Notes under the pieces: model-generated
What the model was told of the DNA's origin: nothing
The model's database searches: none
The model's input: only the letters and a program-made list of their open reading frames with translations
Source: a virus
Reading direction: 5' to 3' (one strand)
Virus record (IMG/VR): IMGVR_UViG_3300042691_020169
Coordinates: 1 to 40,217 of that record
Length of the DNA stretch: 40,217 bases
Shown: positions 22,276 through 30,085 of the stretch, piece after piece
Layout: each line of letters begins with the position of its first letter
Numbering within the stretch: the stretch's first letter is position 1
Made by a program: the position numbers and the translations under genes

Positions 22276-23685
22276 CTATTGACGGCTGCGCTCCAATAGT
22301 GCCATAAAGTCCTCTTGCTTCGCATCTTTTCGTGCCAGGACTTGCAGCACACGTTCGTCTACGGTGTCGCGGGCCAGTATGCGGTGGACGATAACCGCCT
22401 TCGCCTTGCTGCCGCTGCGCCGCACTCGATCGATAACCTGTAGGTAGTCTTGCAGTCGCCACGTCAACCCGTACATGGCGATGTGACAACAGTTGTCTTG
22501 CAGGCCGTCAATGCCCAGCGCGATAGATTGTGGTTGGCCGACTACTGCGGGGAGCTCTCCTCGCGAGAAGCGCTGAATCATCATGTCATCGTTCTTGGCA
22601 TTGCCCGTGCTGATGCTGGGGATTTTCAACCCCTGCATGATCGCGGCAGCGTCGGGCACGAACTCATATGTGATGAGGCAGGGCTCCCCCTGTAGCTGTT
22701 CCAGAAGGTCGGCCAGTGCATCCAGCTTTGCCGCGTGGACGAAATGTGCGTCCCCGTGCTCGTCGAAGATGTTTCCGTTCGCCACCTGTCTGCACTTGCT
22801 GCTGGCGACAGCAGCATTCGCCGCCACCACATTCCCCGCAGCAACCTCGGCCATCATGCTGCTATCCATGCGGTCGTAGATCACGCGTGCAGCCGGGGGC
22901 AAGTCAACGAATATGTCGTCAAATAGTAGGGCGGGCAAGTCCAGGTTGCCTTTGGCGCTGACACGATAGACGAGTGGCGCTATTTTTTCGAAGATACGGT
23001 TTTCTGCGTCCGCCTGTGGCAGCCATTCGTAGCCGACGAAGCCGTGCGGGTAGAAGAACGCCGTGCGGTAGTGGGTGATAAACCGGCCCAGTGCTGCGCC
23101 CTCGTCAAGTATGTAGACCTGTCCAAACAGGTCTAGAAGGCCGTTGGGTGTGGGGGTGCCTGTAAGTATGTACCGGCGCTTGAAGTGCGGTACGAACGCT
23201 TTGAGCAGCTTGAAGCGGTTGCTCTGCGCGTCCTTAAACTTGGTGGATTCGTCAACCACCAGCACGTCAAACATAGACTTGATCCACTGCACCCTGCCGG
23301 GATCCAGCACCATCTTGTTCCCCACTTTCTTGGCTCCGAACAGCCACGCTAGCCCCTCGGGGTTGATCACGCAGATGTCGCTATCTTCGTGGAGTCTTTT
23401 CTCTTTGTCTTTGCCATGCAGCAAGCTCACTCGCAAATGCTTGAACTGCTCGAACCGATCTTTCTGGTGGGGCCAGACGCGGTACGCGGGGCGCAGGGGA
23501 CAGATGACCAGCGTGCGCTTGATCATTTTCTTTGAAAGTAAAATCAAAACTACGCTGTAAATCACTGACGTCTTGCCCAGTCCCGGGGCCATCAGCAGGC
23601 CAGCACACGCCTGACTGATGCACAGTTTGATCGCCTCGGCCTGATAGGCACGTGGAACGTATAAACTCGATTGCGTCTCTTGCAT
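22276..23685 (-). CDS. SNF2/DEAD-type superfamily 2 helicase
   Basis: The protein has 469 residues from ATG 23685, chosen because TAGGAG is correctly spaced. A TTG six bases earlier is possible. Motif I is APGLGKT (33-39). Motif II is VVDESTK (about 143-149) and motif III LTGTPTPNG (about 171-179). The C-terminal domain contains LITYEF and the motif VI-like DRVRRSGSKAKAV. Such helicases, paired with VRR-NUC nucleases, are common in phage replication or recombination modules. The VRR-NUC gene lies directly upstream and overlaps it by about 305 bases. It probably remodels recombination or replication intermediates. Confidence 0.85.
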   Translation of the reverse strand: MQETQSSLYVPRAYQAEAIKLCISQACAGLLMAPGLGKTSVIYSVVLILLSKKMIKRTLVICPLRPAYRVWPHQKDRFEQFKHLRVSLLHGKDKEKRLHEDSDICVINPEGLAWLFGAKKVGNKMVLDPGRVQWIKSMFDVLVVDESTKFKDAQSNRFKLLKAFVPHFKRRYILTGTPTPNGLLDLFGQVYILDEGAALGRFITHYRTAFFYPHGFVGYEWLPQADAENRIFEKIAPLVYRVSAKGNLDLPALLFDDIFVDLPPAARVIYDRMDSSMMAEVAAGNVVAANAAVASSKCRQVANGNIFDEHGDAHFVHAAKLDALADLLEQLQGEPCLITYEFVPDAAAIMQGLKIPSISTGNAKNDDMMIQRFSRGELPAVVGQPQSIALGIDGLQDNCCHIAMYGLTWRLQDYLQVIDRVRRSGSKAKAVIVHRILARDTVDERVLQVLARKDAKQEDFMALLERSRQ

Positions 23686-23935
23686 TGTCAAAGACTCCTA
23701 CGGGATATCCCCTGCGACGTAGCTCTTCAATGCGCGCGGGCTGGTTACGGTCTAGCTTGTCGCCCCTGCCCGGTTTCTTGAACTCTATGAAGCAGATGAA
23801 TGGGTAATAGAACAGCCAGAGACGGTCCGGCCAGCCGGTATTGCCTTGCAAGTTTAGCTTGAAAGCAAGGAGGCCGCAACCCTTAGACCAACTGATTACA
23901 GTCTCCTCTACATCCGATTCAAGCGTGTTTCTCAC
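23381..23935 (-). CDS. VRR-NUC domain nuclease with an overlapping C-terminal extension
   Basis: Residues 1 to about 93 form the nuclease: ESDVEETVISWSKGCG, then NTGWPDRLWLF (PD at 36-37), FIEFKKPG (E51 and K53 of the PD-ExK site) and VGVFDNARDAIEFI. Family members usually end near here, but this frame stays open to residue 184. The last ~90 codons lie in another frame of the SNF2 helicase gene. The extension is Arg/Pro-rich and looks like out-of-frame sequence, so the natural stop was probably lost. VRR-NUC proteins cut branched or structured DNA. Confidence 0.75.
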   Translation of the reverse strand: MRNTLESDVEETVISWSKGCGLLAFKLNLQGNTGWPDRLWLFYYPFICFIEFKKPGRGDKLDRNQPARIEELRRRGYPVGVFDNARDAIEFIRSTCLSGRGDQTVHQSGVCWPADGPGTGQDVSDLQRSFDFTFKENDQAHAGHLSPAPRVPRLAPPERSVRAVQAFASELAAWQRQREKTPRR

Positions 23936-24143
23936 GCTTCCATTTCCGGTAATTGCGGACGTACATGGCTGTGAGTGCGATGTTGAGGGGGAGGAATCCC
24001 CACGTTCCGCTGCCGATGACCCACAGGAACCACAGCGTCTGGTTCACCAGCGAGAGAATCCACCCCCGTATGTCCTTATTGCCGACGAGATACGACTGGT
24101 AAATGGTGATTGCGCTCAGTACCCACGGCAGGTAATCAATCAT
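23919..24143 (-). CDS. Small three-span membrane protein (74 aa)
   Basis: I chose ATG 24143, which overlaps the stop of a tiny upstream frame (ATGA). A TTG at 24197 would add 18 residues. The protein has hydrophobic segments near 5-20 (LPWVLSAITIYQSYLV), 28-45 (GWILSLVNQTLWFLWVIG) and 50-65 (FLPLNIALTAMYV), then a basic tail (NYRKWKREKHA). The Trp-rich pattern resembles small phage membrane proteins distantly like one end of nicotinamide-riboside transporters. That relation is uncertain. Its 3' end overlaps the VRR-NUC start by 17 bases. Confidence 0.6.
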   Translation of the reverse strand: MIDYLPWVLSAITIYQSYLVGNKDIRGWILSLVNQTLWFLWVIGSGTWGFLPLNIALTAMYVRNYRKWKREKHA

Positions 24144-24205
24144 CGCCGCAGGTGCCGGTATCGAAGCCAGTTGTACACCCGCTTGATCAGCGTCCAAACT
24201 CGCAT
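24140..24205 (-). CDS. Possible 21-residue basic micropeptide
   Basis: ATG 24205 is preceded by AAGGGGGGCC and opens a 21-codon frame (MRVWTLIKRVYNWLRYRHLR plus Arg). Its TGA overlaps the ATG of the membrane protein at 24143. It starts 19 bases inside the end of the Cas4-like gene. The product is an amphipathic, Arg-rich helix. The overlap geometry matches the rest of this operon. It could equally be a translational coupler whose product has no function. Confidence 0.4.
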   Translation of the reverse strand: MRVWTLIKRVYNWLRYRHLRR

Positions 24206-24936
24206 GGCCCCCCCTTCACCTTGGAGTAGTCGCACCAGCGGCAGTAAAACCCCGGACGCGGGGAGCCCATACTGTCGCCCCGCATTTGATCGATGCGCGC
24301 AGACCACTTGTCGATGAGTCGCCCCTCGGCTTCCGGGGTGGCTTTCAGCCGGGTTGGCTCTGCCGTGTTTTCGAGATAATACGTGGTGACGTACACCACC
24401 TTCGGATTCCAGTGTTTCAGACCGAACAAGGCGTACAAACTCCGCTGGTCGGGGTGCGTGTCTTTCGGTTGGCCGGTTTTCCATTCACCGATGTAGAGCT
24501 CTCCTGCATTGGTGAATCTGTACGCGTCCAGCACGCATATGGCCGACGCCATCGGGGATGTGGGCGGGTGCGGACTCCAGTCGACGTCCAACCCCAGCTT
24601 TTTCTCGGCCCCCACGTCGCCATTTTCGTGCTCACGGAATGTTTGGATCACCGGTAGGTACTTGCGATCAATGTCGGCGGGAAAATAGCCATCTGTTTTG
24701 TTTTTGTCTCCGATCAACAGCCTGTTGATGTCGGTGTCCACGCCCATGATGTAGTTGTCCACACGTTTGTGGCATTCCGTACCACGGGCAGCAGCCGGGC
24801 CGCTGGGCAGACCGGGCAGACGCATGCGGTACCGAAATTTCCACTTGGCTGGGCACTGGTGATACGTCTCCCACTGGCTGAACGACCAGCGGAAGGTAGG
24901 CACGGGATCCCCCAATGCATCGAGTACATCAGCCAT
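24187..24936 (-). CDS. Cas4/RecB-like PD-(D/E)XK nuclease with Fe-S cysteines
   Basis: The protein has 249 residues from ATG 24936, with GGAG seven bases upstream. Features in order are SFSQWETYHQCPAKWKFRYR, RGTECHKRVDNYI, a central Asp (VLDAYRF) and EWKTGQPK (the ExK of the nuclease site). The C-terminal cysteine set is YCRWCDYSKVKGGPCEF. One N-terminal Cys plus three C-terminal Cys match the iron-sulfur cluster of Cas4-type nucleases. It probably resects DNA ends for recombination or replication. It overlaps the polymerase stop by a few bases. Confidence 0.8.
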   Translation of the reverse strand: MADVLDALGDPVPTFRWSFSQWETYHQCPAKWKFRYRMRLPGLPSGPAAARGTECHKRVDNYIMGVDTDINRLLIGDKNKTDGYFPADIDRKYLPVIQTFREHENGDVGAEKKLGLDVDWSPHPPTSPMASAICVLDAYRFTNAGELYIGEWKTGQPKDTHPDQRSLYALFGLKHWNPKVVYVTTYYLENTAEPTRLKATPEAEGRLIDKWSARIDQMRGDSMGSPRPGFYCRWCDYSKVKGGPCEFGR

Positions 24937-26737
24937 AGTAGTTCTCCAGTTCTGCCCAATTCGGGCCGGTAAAGCCATCGCTGCGGAAGGGTACATTCAC
25001 CCTGTCTTTATTCATCGCTTCCTGTAGTGCCTGCATACCGAGGTTTACCTCGTCCTCTGGCACCGACAAGTTGATCTCGTCATGTACCGGGGCCAGCAGG
25101 TGATGGTCTAGGTAGCTATCCTCATGCCAGTCGATAATTGACTGTTTCGTTTGGTCTGCACCGCTGCCTTGAATGAGGTAATTCAGCAACTTGTAGGACA
25201 AGTCACGTGTGGGGTGCGGTTCCTTGTAATATTTCCGCCCGCCCCATGTCGTGATGGGAATGTTCTTGCGCCCCCGCCAACGTATCTCGTCGCTCAGCTC
25301 CTTGACCTCAGGCAGCGCGGCGAAGTACGTATCCCGTACTTCTTTGCCCTTCACCTCGTCGACGCTGAGTGCGGACGCGAGGTTGGCAATTCCCCGACCG
25401 TACATAATGCCGAAACCCGTGATCTTGACGTACTTGCGCGGCATGTCCACCTGCATCAACTCGTATATCATACGCCGTACTGCGTCGTGCGGGTCGGTGC
25501 TGGGGTCAGCAACGAATGCTTGGAACAGTCGCCCTTCGGTGAAGTATGCCAGCCAGCGCATCTCCTGCGCGCTGAAGTCACGTTTGACCCAGACGTGCCC
25601 CTCCTCGGGCAGCAGGTACGTCCTGAGGATCATGGGGCCAGCCATGTCCGGGGGCACTACGAGCGTCTCAAAGTCGTTGGGCACGTTCTGCAGGTTGGGA
25701 TTGTTGCAGGACATGCGCCCGGTGCGCGCACCATTCATGTCGCCGTTCTGGCCCCGGTCACTGCGCACTTGATTCCACTGCGGGTGTACGCGACCATCCT
25801 CGGCCGACGTAGCCAGCCACGGCTCGGCGAAAGTGCCCAAACATGTCGCCAGCACGCCCCGGTAAGACAAGTATGTCAGCAGGTCCGGATCTTTCAAGTT
25901 GCCGACTAAGTTCTTGCGTGCCGTGGATTTGCGCCCCGTGGGAGTCAGCACCCAATCGGCGACCATGTCCTTACGCTCGAGGGCGGCAGCGAGCTCACTG
26001 TCGCTGTCAATGTTGAACTCCCCGAGTCGCGAGAATACGTAGGCTTCGCACACTGCTTTCTCGTGCTTGTAGTGCTTGATGTCACGCTCAAGCCTTTTGC
26101 GATCGACCCTGACACCACGCCTGCTCGCCTCTGACATGATCGGCATGAGTTTTTGCTCGCGCCGGTATGCGCCCAGCATGCCCTCTTTCAGCACCTTGGG
26201 CATCAGCACTTCGTACAGCCTGAAGGTACGGTCAGTATCTCCCAGCGCGTACCGACCCACGAGCTCGGCGGGGGCCTTGCTGATGTACGCCCCCCAGTCG
26301 GATAGCTTGGCTCCCACGACGTGAGCCAGTATCCACTCGCGCAGGTCATCCTGCTCATCGGGGGGCATGCCCAGCACGCGTTCAGCGCTGGGCTTGAGGC
26401 TCAGACTGTACGCGTACGGATCGGTGAGGAAGAGGAGGTACTGCGTGTCGTGGACAAGCAGCGGGTCTTCCTCCACGTAGTCGAAGTACTCGCGAAGGAT
26501 TGCGCATTCGAAAGGCGCGTTGTGGGCGAGCCACCCGTCAGCCTTGCGGGCTGCAGTCAGCAGCTTGCGCAGCAGTGTCCGGGCTTTCTGGAACGTGGTG
26601 TTGTTGCCTGTGGGGTGGCCCCATGCGTGGTAGGTATTCACGCCGTCTGGGGTGCGTATGGCAACCCCGACCGGCAGCGGAGGGCGGTGTACCGGGTTGC
26701 CCACAATGCCCTCGGTCTCAAAGTCTATGGTCAGCAT
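24929..26737 (-). CDS. Family A DNA polymerase with 3'-5' exonuclease domain
   Basis: The 602-residue protein has exonuclease motif I DFETEG (5-10), a supporting HNAPFE segment, and polymerase motifs. These are TGRMSCNNPNLQNVP, motif A KRDFSAQEMRW (about 380-390, replacing the usual DYSQIELR), motif B RKYVKITGFGIMYG (about 430-444) and motif C APVHDEI (about 547-553). All the catalytic acids, and the Lys, Phe and Tyr of the O-helix, are kept. No 5'-3' nuclease domain is present. The ATG follows GGAGACAAG. It is the replicative polymerase of the phage. Confidence 0.92.
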   Translation of the reverse strand: MLTIDFETEGIVGNPVHRPPLPVGVAIRTPDGVNTYHAWGHPTGNNTTFQKARTLLRKLLTAARKADGWLAHNAPFECAILREYFDYVEEDPLLVHDTQYLLFLTDPYAYSLSLKPSAERVLGMPPDEQDDLREWILAHVVGAKLSDWGAYISKAPAELVGRYALGDTDRTFRLYEVLMPKVLKEGMLGAYRREQKLMPIMSEASRRGVRVDRKRLERDIKHYKHEKAVCEAYVFSRLGEFNIDSDSELAAALERKDMVADWVLTPTGRKSTARKNLVGNLKDPDLLTYLSYRGVLATCLGTFAEPWLATSAEDGRVHPQWNQVRSDRGQNGDMNGARTGRMSCNNPNLQNVPNDFETLVVPPDMAGPMILRTYLLPEEGHVWVKRDFSAQEMRWLAYFTEGRLFQAFVADPSTDPHDAVRRMIYELMQVDMPRKYVKITGFGIMYGRGIANLASALSVDEVKGKEVRDTYFAALPEVKELSDEIRWRGRKNIPITTWGGRKYYKEPHPTRDLSYKLLNYLIQGSGADQTKQSIIDWHEDSYLDHHLLAPVHDEINLSVPEDEVNLGMQALQEAMNKDRVNVPFRSDGFTGPNWAELENYYG

Positions 26738-26752
26738 CTTGTCTCCGTGAAC

Positions 26753-26780
26753 TAAGGGGCACCCCGCAGAGTGCCCCTTA
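26753..26780 (-). other. Intercistronic hairpin upstream of DNA polymerase
   Basis: A perfect 10-bp stem (TAAGGGGCAC at 26753-26762, GTGCCCCTTA at 26771-26780) with an 8-base loop lies between the gene ending at 26804 and the polymerase start at 26737. No T-run follows on the minus strand. It may protect the upstream mRNA end or reduce read-through into the polymerase gene. Confidence 0.6.
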
Positions 26781-26803
26781 CTATTGGAATGAACTACACT
26801 AGG

Positions 26804-27682
26804 TCAGTACTTCTTGTTCACTTCCCTCGGCGCGGCGGCGGGCTGGTTGGTCAGCGCCGTCTCGTCGTAGGGGAGCATGCCCACATCCACGGCCACTTTG
26901 TGCCGTGCCATGAGTGCCGTCAGCACTTCCTTGTCGTCAACCACCCGCACGGGGGAGAAGATGACCTTGAACTGCGTCTTGGCGTCGGGCCGCACTTCCA
27001 CCCGGATGACCACAGCCCAATACGGCAGGCCGCTCGCGGTGGCGAGTTGGTTGACGGTGTTGGACCAGTTCTTCACGCTGGTCACCGGCAGATCCATCAG
27101 GGCCAGCTCGCACCCCTTGACCGACTCGGGGTCAGTCAGGGCGCTGGCAGGCATCAGCACCAGCCGTCGCCCCTCCTTGCATGCCTTGCCCCGGCCACCG
27201 TTCGGGTCACTGCCCCACTCGTGGTTCGGGCAGGTGGCGCAGGACTCTGCCACCGGCTCGGCCACGTTTTCGTGCGGGGCCATGTCCTTGTCGGTCTGGG
27301 AAATGGCGAAGCAGTTGGGGTTCTGGATGTTGTTGGGGTCAAAGCGACCCACGTAGTACACGTTGCGGAACACGGTTGCCAGCACCAGCACGTCCATGCT
27401 GTTCCCGGCCACGGGCTGTCCGCCGTAGGACATGACCCCAGCGCGCAGGCTGATCTTGCTCAGGCTGGGGCGTTCCGTGGCGGCGACGGCTTTGGCGCTT
27501 TCTGCCAGCATGGCAAGCATGTCTGCAGGCATTGCGAGCGCTCCAGGGGCTGCGGCAGGCTGTACGGCCACCACCATACCACCGGGGGCTGCTTGCGCGC
27601 CGCCAGACATGTCTACGGGCCGCGCTGAGGCTTGTGCGGGGGCGGGGGTGGTGCGCTTTGCAGCAGGTTTGTTTTCAGCCAT
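26804..27682 (-). CDS. Cys-rich replication-associated protein (possible ssDNA-binding protein), 292 aa
   Basis: The first 75 residues are Ala/Pro-rich and disordered. The rest contains a globular region with SLSKISLRAGVMSYGGQPVAG and a cysteine cluster (NCFAISQ, ESCATCPNHEWGSDPNGGRG, KACKEGRRLV, KGCEL) that could bind zinc. The family is common just upstream of phage DNA polymerase genes. I recall it as conserved with no proven role. A single-strand-binding function is a guess from position. The start follows TAAGGTAAC. The C-terminus ends with a basic NKKY, not the acidic tail of SSB. Confidence 0.6.
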   Translation of the reverse strand: MAENKPAAKRTTPAPAQASARPVDMSGGAQAAPGGMVVAVQPAAAPGALAMPADMLAMLAESAKAVAATERPSLSKISLRAGVMSYGGQPVAGNSMDVLVLATVFRNVYYVGRFDPNNIQNPNCFAISQTDKDMAPHENVAEPVAESCATCPNHEWGSDPNGGRGKACKEGRRLVLMPASALTDPESVKGCELALMDLPVTSVKNWSNTVNQLATASGLPYWAVVIRVEVRPDAKTQFKVIFSPVRVVDDKEVLTALMARHKVAVDVGMLPYDETALTNQPAAAPREVNKKY

Positions 27683-27683
27683 G

Positions 27684-28091
27684 TTACCTTACTCCCTTGA
27701 TAGTCAACTTGTACACGGGAAACTTCTCAACGCCGGGGATGATCTCACCCGCTTCCCAGCGCTCCTTGCACGCCGCCTTGCCCGGCCGACGTTCAAACAT
27801 TTCAGGTGCGTTGTTCTCCTTCGCGTATTGCCAATAAGCCGACCAGTCAGTGACTGCCGGTACGTGGTCCGGGTCAACCGGAATGCTGACGGTGGCAACC
27901 TTGCCGCCGACCGAGGTGATCTCCTGCAAGCGCATCTGCTGTACCAGCATAGCATACATCGCTTGCTCGCGGGTAGCCAGCTCTTTCACTATCTTGTCCG
28001 CCGCCAGCCGCTCGTCTCTCACCTTCTTGTATTCGTCGGCATGTTCGCCGAGTTGCTTGGGGGACAGCTTGACTAGTTCAACGTCAGGCAT
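27684..28091 (-). CDS. Hypothetical phage protein (135 aa)
   Basis: ATG 28091 follows GGAGAAATCCAGAA and lies 19 bases inside the end of the previous gene. The N-terminal half is a charged helix (LSPKQLGEHADEYKKVRDER, ELATREQAMYAMLVQQM). The second half is beta-like and contains SIPVDPDHVPAVTDW and MFERRPGKAACKERWEAGE. It ends with FPVYKLTIKGVR just before the Cys-rich replication gene. It may be a partner of the replication proteins. I do not recognise the family with certainty. Confidence 0.6.
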   Translation of the reverse strand: MPDVELVKLSPKQLGEHADEYKKVRDERLAADKIVKELATREQAMYAMLVQQMRLQEITSVGGKVATVSIPVDPDHVPAVTDWSAYWQYAKENNAPEMFERRPGKAACKERWEAGEIIPGVEKFPVYKLTIKGVR

Positions 28092-28306
28092 TTCTGGATT
28101 TCTCCGTAGATGACGCTGAGGGTCGGCACGGGCGGATAACCCGGCACTACGAGCAGCGTAGCATTGAGCATCGGCGCAATGTCCACGCCGCACGGTTTGT
28201 TGTCTTGCAACAGGTGAATGCTGCTGACATACACAGCGTCGTTTTCTTCGGTGTAGCACACCCGCATGGGCACGTCGCCGTAGACGATGTCTTTTTCTTG
28301 TTGCAC
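28073..28306 (-). CDS. Hypothetical phage protein (77 aa)
   Basis: GTG 28306 was chosen because GGAGG lies five bases upstream. The product reads MQQEKDIVYGDVPMRVCY and later VYVSSIHLLQDNKPCGVDI, suggesting a small beta-rich domain. It ends in a helix (VIYGEIQKCLTLN). It follows the hairpin at 28324-28356 and overlaps the next gene by 19 bases. Function unknown. Confidence 0.6.
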   Translation of the reverse strand: MQQEKDIVYGDVPMRVCYTEENDAVYVSSIHLLQDNKPCGVDIAPMLNATLLVVPGYPPVPTLSVIYGEIQKCLTLN

Positions 28307-28323
28307 TTGAACCTCCGTGGGTT

Positions 28324-28356
28324 ACGGGCAGGTACAGTATGTACCAACCTGCCCGT
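28324..28356 (-). other. Intercistronic hairpin with an alternative inner stem
   Basis: A 10-bp stem (ACGGGCAGGT with ACCTGCCCGT) encloses 13 bases. GGTAC and GTACC inside the structure could form an alternative stem. A partial early-promoter match on the minus strand (TTGCAC at 28359-28364, then TACATA at 28338-28343, 15 bases apart) overlaps it. The element lies between the DUF932 gene and the next start. Confidence 0.55.
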
Positions 28357-28366
28357 CGGTGCAAGC

Positions 28367-29200
28367 CTATTCGGCCGTTGCCAGCTCGATGGCCTTGTCC
28401 CACAGCCCCATGTTGATCGCCGCGTTGGCCGACACACGCTCCACCGGGCGCACCATGCTGCGACGACCCATCAGCATGGAGCGCACTTCCCAGCCGCCGT
28501 CCATGATGTTTTCCTGGATGCGGTTGAGGACAGTCCACATGTTGTTGGCGGCATCGATCTCGCGGCGCACCCGCAGCAAATCTACGGCGGGCATGGGCGG
28601 CGCGGTCATCGCGTAGCGTAGGCCCAGCGCAGTGTTCGCCAGCTCCAGTTGTTGCTCCGGGCTGGTTTCGTACTCACGCAGGCGGTCAATCTGCCCGAGC
28701 ATCAGCGGCACCTTCTCCGTCAGCACACGTTCGCTGGCCCCCAGCACGGCTTCGCTGGTCGCCAGCGAAAGTGTGTGCTGCACGCGGATGTTGCCGAGCG
28801 TGCGCCCAGCCACCATTCCATTACTGCACACGAGGCGGAAATAGCCCGCACTGATCGAGTAGCTGGCCGTGCCGTCGTGCGCATTGATGAGGACGATCTC
28901 GGCAGTGCCGTCACGGCCGTGGATCACCGCGCCGTCGCCGCTCTTGCGCAGACGCAGCATGTGTTTCGTGTAGGGGTCTTTGCCGCTGTCACGGCTGCGC
29001 TGCTGGCGGGCTTCCCACACGTGCCAGCCATTGTCCAGAAGGGCGGTCAGGGGACGCTCGGTGGGGACGTAAGCGTACCTGTCGCTGCGGGACTCATGCG
29101 CACCGGCAGCGAACACTGCCGGTGCCACATTGCGGACTTCGTCCAGGGACAGGGGACGGTTCAGCCTCAGTACTCGCGGGGTATTGATCGTTTCACGCAT
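28367..29200 (-). CDS. DUF932 (phage/plasmid-like) family protein
   Basis: The protein has 277 residues from ATG 29200, which follows TAAGGAG. A longer upstream reading would run into unrelated sequence. Family-like features are RSDRYAYVPTERPLTALLDN, GWHVWEARQQRSR, YTKHMLRLR, EIVLINAHDGTASYSISAG and FRLVCSNGMV, which together match DUF932. Members occur in phages and plasmids without an established function. The C-terminal part is helical. As the fourth gene from the start of the leftward block, it is expected to be expressed early. Confidence 0.75.
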   Translation of the reverse strand: MRETINTPRVLRLNRPLSLDEVRNVAPAVFAAGAHESRSDRYAYVPTERPLTALLDNGWHVWEARQQRSRDSGKDPYTKHMLRLRKSGDGAVIHGRDGTAEIVLINAHDGTASYSISAGYFRLVCSNGMVAGRTLGNIRVQHTLSLATSEAVLGASERVLTEKVPLMLGQIDRLREYETSPEQQLELANTALGLRYAMTAPPMPAVDLLRVRREIDAANNMWTVLNRIQENIMDGGWEVRSMLMGRRSMVRPVERVSANAAINMGLWDKAIELATAE

Positions 29201-29220
29201 GCTGCTACTCCTTACGGTGT

Positions 29221-29242
29221 GGGGGCGACATGTGCCGCCCCC
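29221..29242 (-). other. Intercistronic GC-rich hairpin
   Basis: A 7-bp GC-only stem (GGGGGCG at 29221-29227, CGCCCCC at 29236-29242) with an 8-base loop starts 8 bases after the stop of the gene ending at 29250 and lies upstream of the TAAGGAG of the next gene. It has no T-run. It is one of five such hairpins in this block. Confidence 0.55.
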
Positions 29243-29249
29243 GTGGGGA

Positions 29250-29501
29250 TTACTCGGACTTGGCGGCCTGTTCAGCGGCGATGAGTGCGTCGCGCTCGGC
29301 CTCGGTGATCGGGTCGTTGACGATGGTGTGGCCCTTGAACTCATGCTTGCGGGCCAGCTCCTGGACGAGGTACGGCTTGTCGTTGATGTACGCGCTGACC
29401 ACCGGGGTGGCTCCGTTCAGCAGGGCCAACAGTCCTTCGATCTGCGCTGCCGGTGCGTTGACCATGTAGTCTTGCCAGCCGATGGAGATGATCATCTTCA
29501 T
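29250..29501 (-). CDS. Hypothetical small early protein (83 aa)
   Basis: ATG 29501 follows AAAGGACTAGTGAA. The product MKMIISIGWQDYMVNAPAAQ has a compact alpha/beta pattern (GLLALLNGATPVVSAYINDKPYL) and an acidic C-terminal helix (ITEAERDALIAAEQAAKSE). Hairpins flank the gene on both sides, so its message may be processed or stabilised individually. No known family is recognised. Confidence 0.6.
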   Translation of the reverse strand: MKMIISIGWQDYMVNAPAAQIEGLLALLNGATPVVSAYINDKPYLVQELARKHEFKGHTIVNDPITEAERDALIAAEQAAKSE

Positions 29502-29515
29502 TTCACTAGTCCTTT

Positions 29516-29546
29516 TGGTTGGGTGGAAGGGCGGGGTGCCCAACCA
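29516..29546 (-). other. Intercistronic hairpin
   Basis: An 8-bp stem (TGGTTGGG at 29516-29523, CCCAACCA at 29539-29546) with a 15-base loop lies between the gene ending at 29588 and the gene starting at 29501. No T-run follows on the minus strand. Confidence 0.5.
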
Positions 29547-29587
29547 CAGATGCAAGGTTACAGCGTTCGTGCGGGAACACAACCCCC

Positions 29588-29884
29588 CTACACTTTCTTT
29601 TTGCGTCGTGCTTTCGGCCGCTCGGCAAACTCAGGCAGCTTGCGGGAGAAATCCTGAGTGTACAGGTACGTCATGCCGAACTCAGTCAGGTGCAGGTACC
29701 CTTCCTCGCCCATGCCAAGCAACCCCTCTTTTCTCAACTGCCAGATCATATTCCACACAGAGTGGTACGGGAATGCTTCGTTACTCAGGGCGGTAGTGGT
29801 ACTCTTGATCGTGGCCCCTTCCGGGGCGGTGGCGACTTCTTCAAGTACCAGCACGCGATGCTCTGTAGCCTTGCTTTTGTTCAT
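29588..29884 (-). CDS. Winged-helix DNA-binding-like early protein (98 aa)
   Basis: ATG 29884 follows GGAG and overlaps the previous gene's stop. The order of elements is typical of a winged helix: VLVLEEVATAPEGATIKSTT (helix and turn), EAFPYHSVWNMIWQLRKEGLL (recognition helix) and GYLHLTEFGMTYL (wing). A strongly basic tail (RPKARRKKKV) follows. It is the second gene of the leftward early operon, a good place for a transcription regulator. The target is unknown. Palindromic sites at 34165-34223 are candidates. Confidence 0.65.
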   Translation of the reverse strand: MNKSKATEHRVLVLEEVATAPEGATIKSTTTALSNEAFPYHSVWNMIWQLRKEGLLGMGEEGYLHLTEFGMTYLYTQDFSRKLPEFAERPKARRKKKV

Positions 29885-30075
29885 GCGAGCTCCACGACGT
29901 CGTCGGTAATCCACGGGGTGGCGTCGGACGGGTACATTTCCAGATAAGTCATGTCTCGCTCGTCTTCGGCCAGCCATTTCATCAACAAGTCCAGCGCCCC
30001 CATGTGTGTCGGAGCAGTGATGATGAGGAAGGCGTAACCTTCGTCAAACTCCACGTAACACTTGAACTTCATCAT
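29881..30075 (-). CDS. Small early protein, paralogue of the protein at 32911-33129 (64 aa)
   Basis: The sequence MMKFKCYVEFDEGYAFLI aligns with MQFECIVEFDVGYQAYIV of the gene at 32911. Both have a following A-T--GA pattern and a later YLE/YLK...P.D stretch. It is the first gene of the leftward operon, starting at ATG 30075 (or 30072) after GAGGTGACAA. Its leader is also shared with the paralogue. The protein is probably a small ferredoxin-like alpha/beta fold. Function unknown. Confidence 0.65.
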   Translation of the reverse strand: MMKFKCYVEFDEGYAFLIITAPTHMGALDLLMKWLAEDERDMTYLEMYPSDATPWITDDVVELA

Positions 30076-30085
30076 TTGTCACCTC

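Noticed and set aside
24187-24936. Cas4-like protein taken as evidence for a phage CRISPR system
   Set aside because: Stand-alone Cas4/RecB-like nucleases are common beside phage polymerases. No Cas1, Cas2 or repeats were seen.
26771-27628. Plus-strand frame opposite the Cys-rich replication gene
   Set aside because: It is His/Gly/Arg-rich antisense sequence with no start context, and the minus-strand gene is in a conserved operon position.
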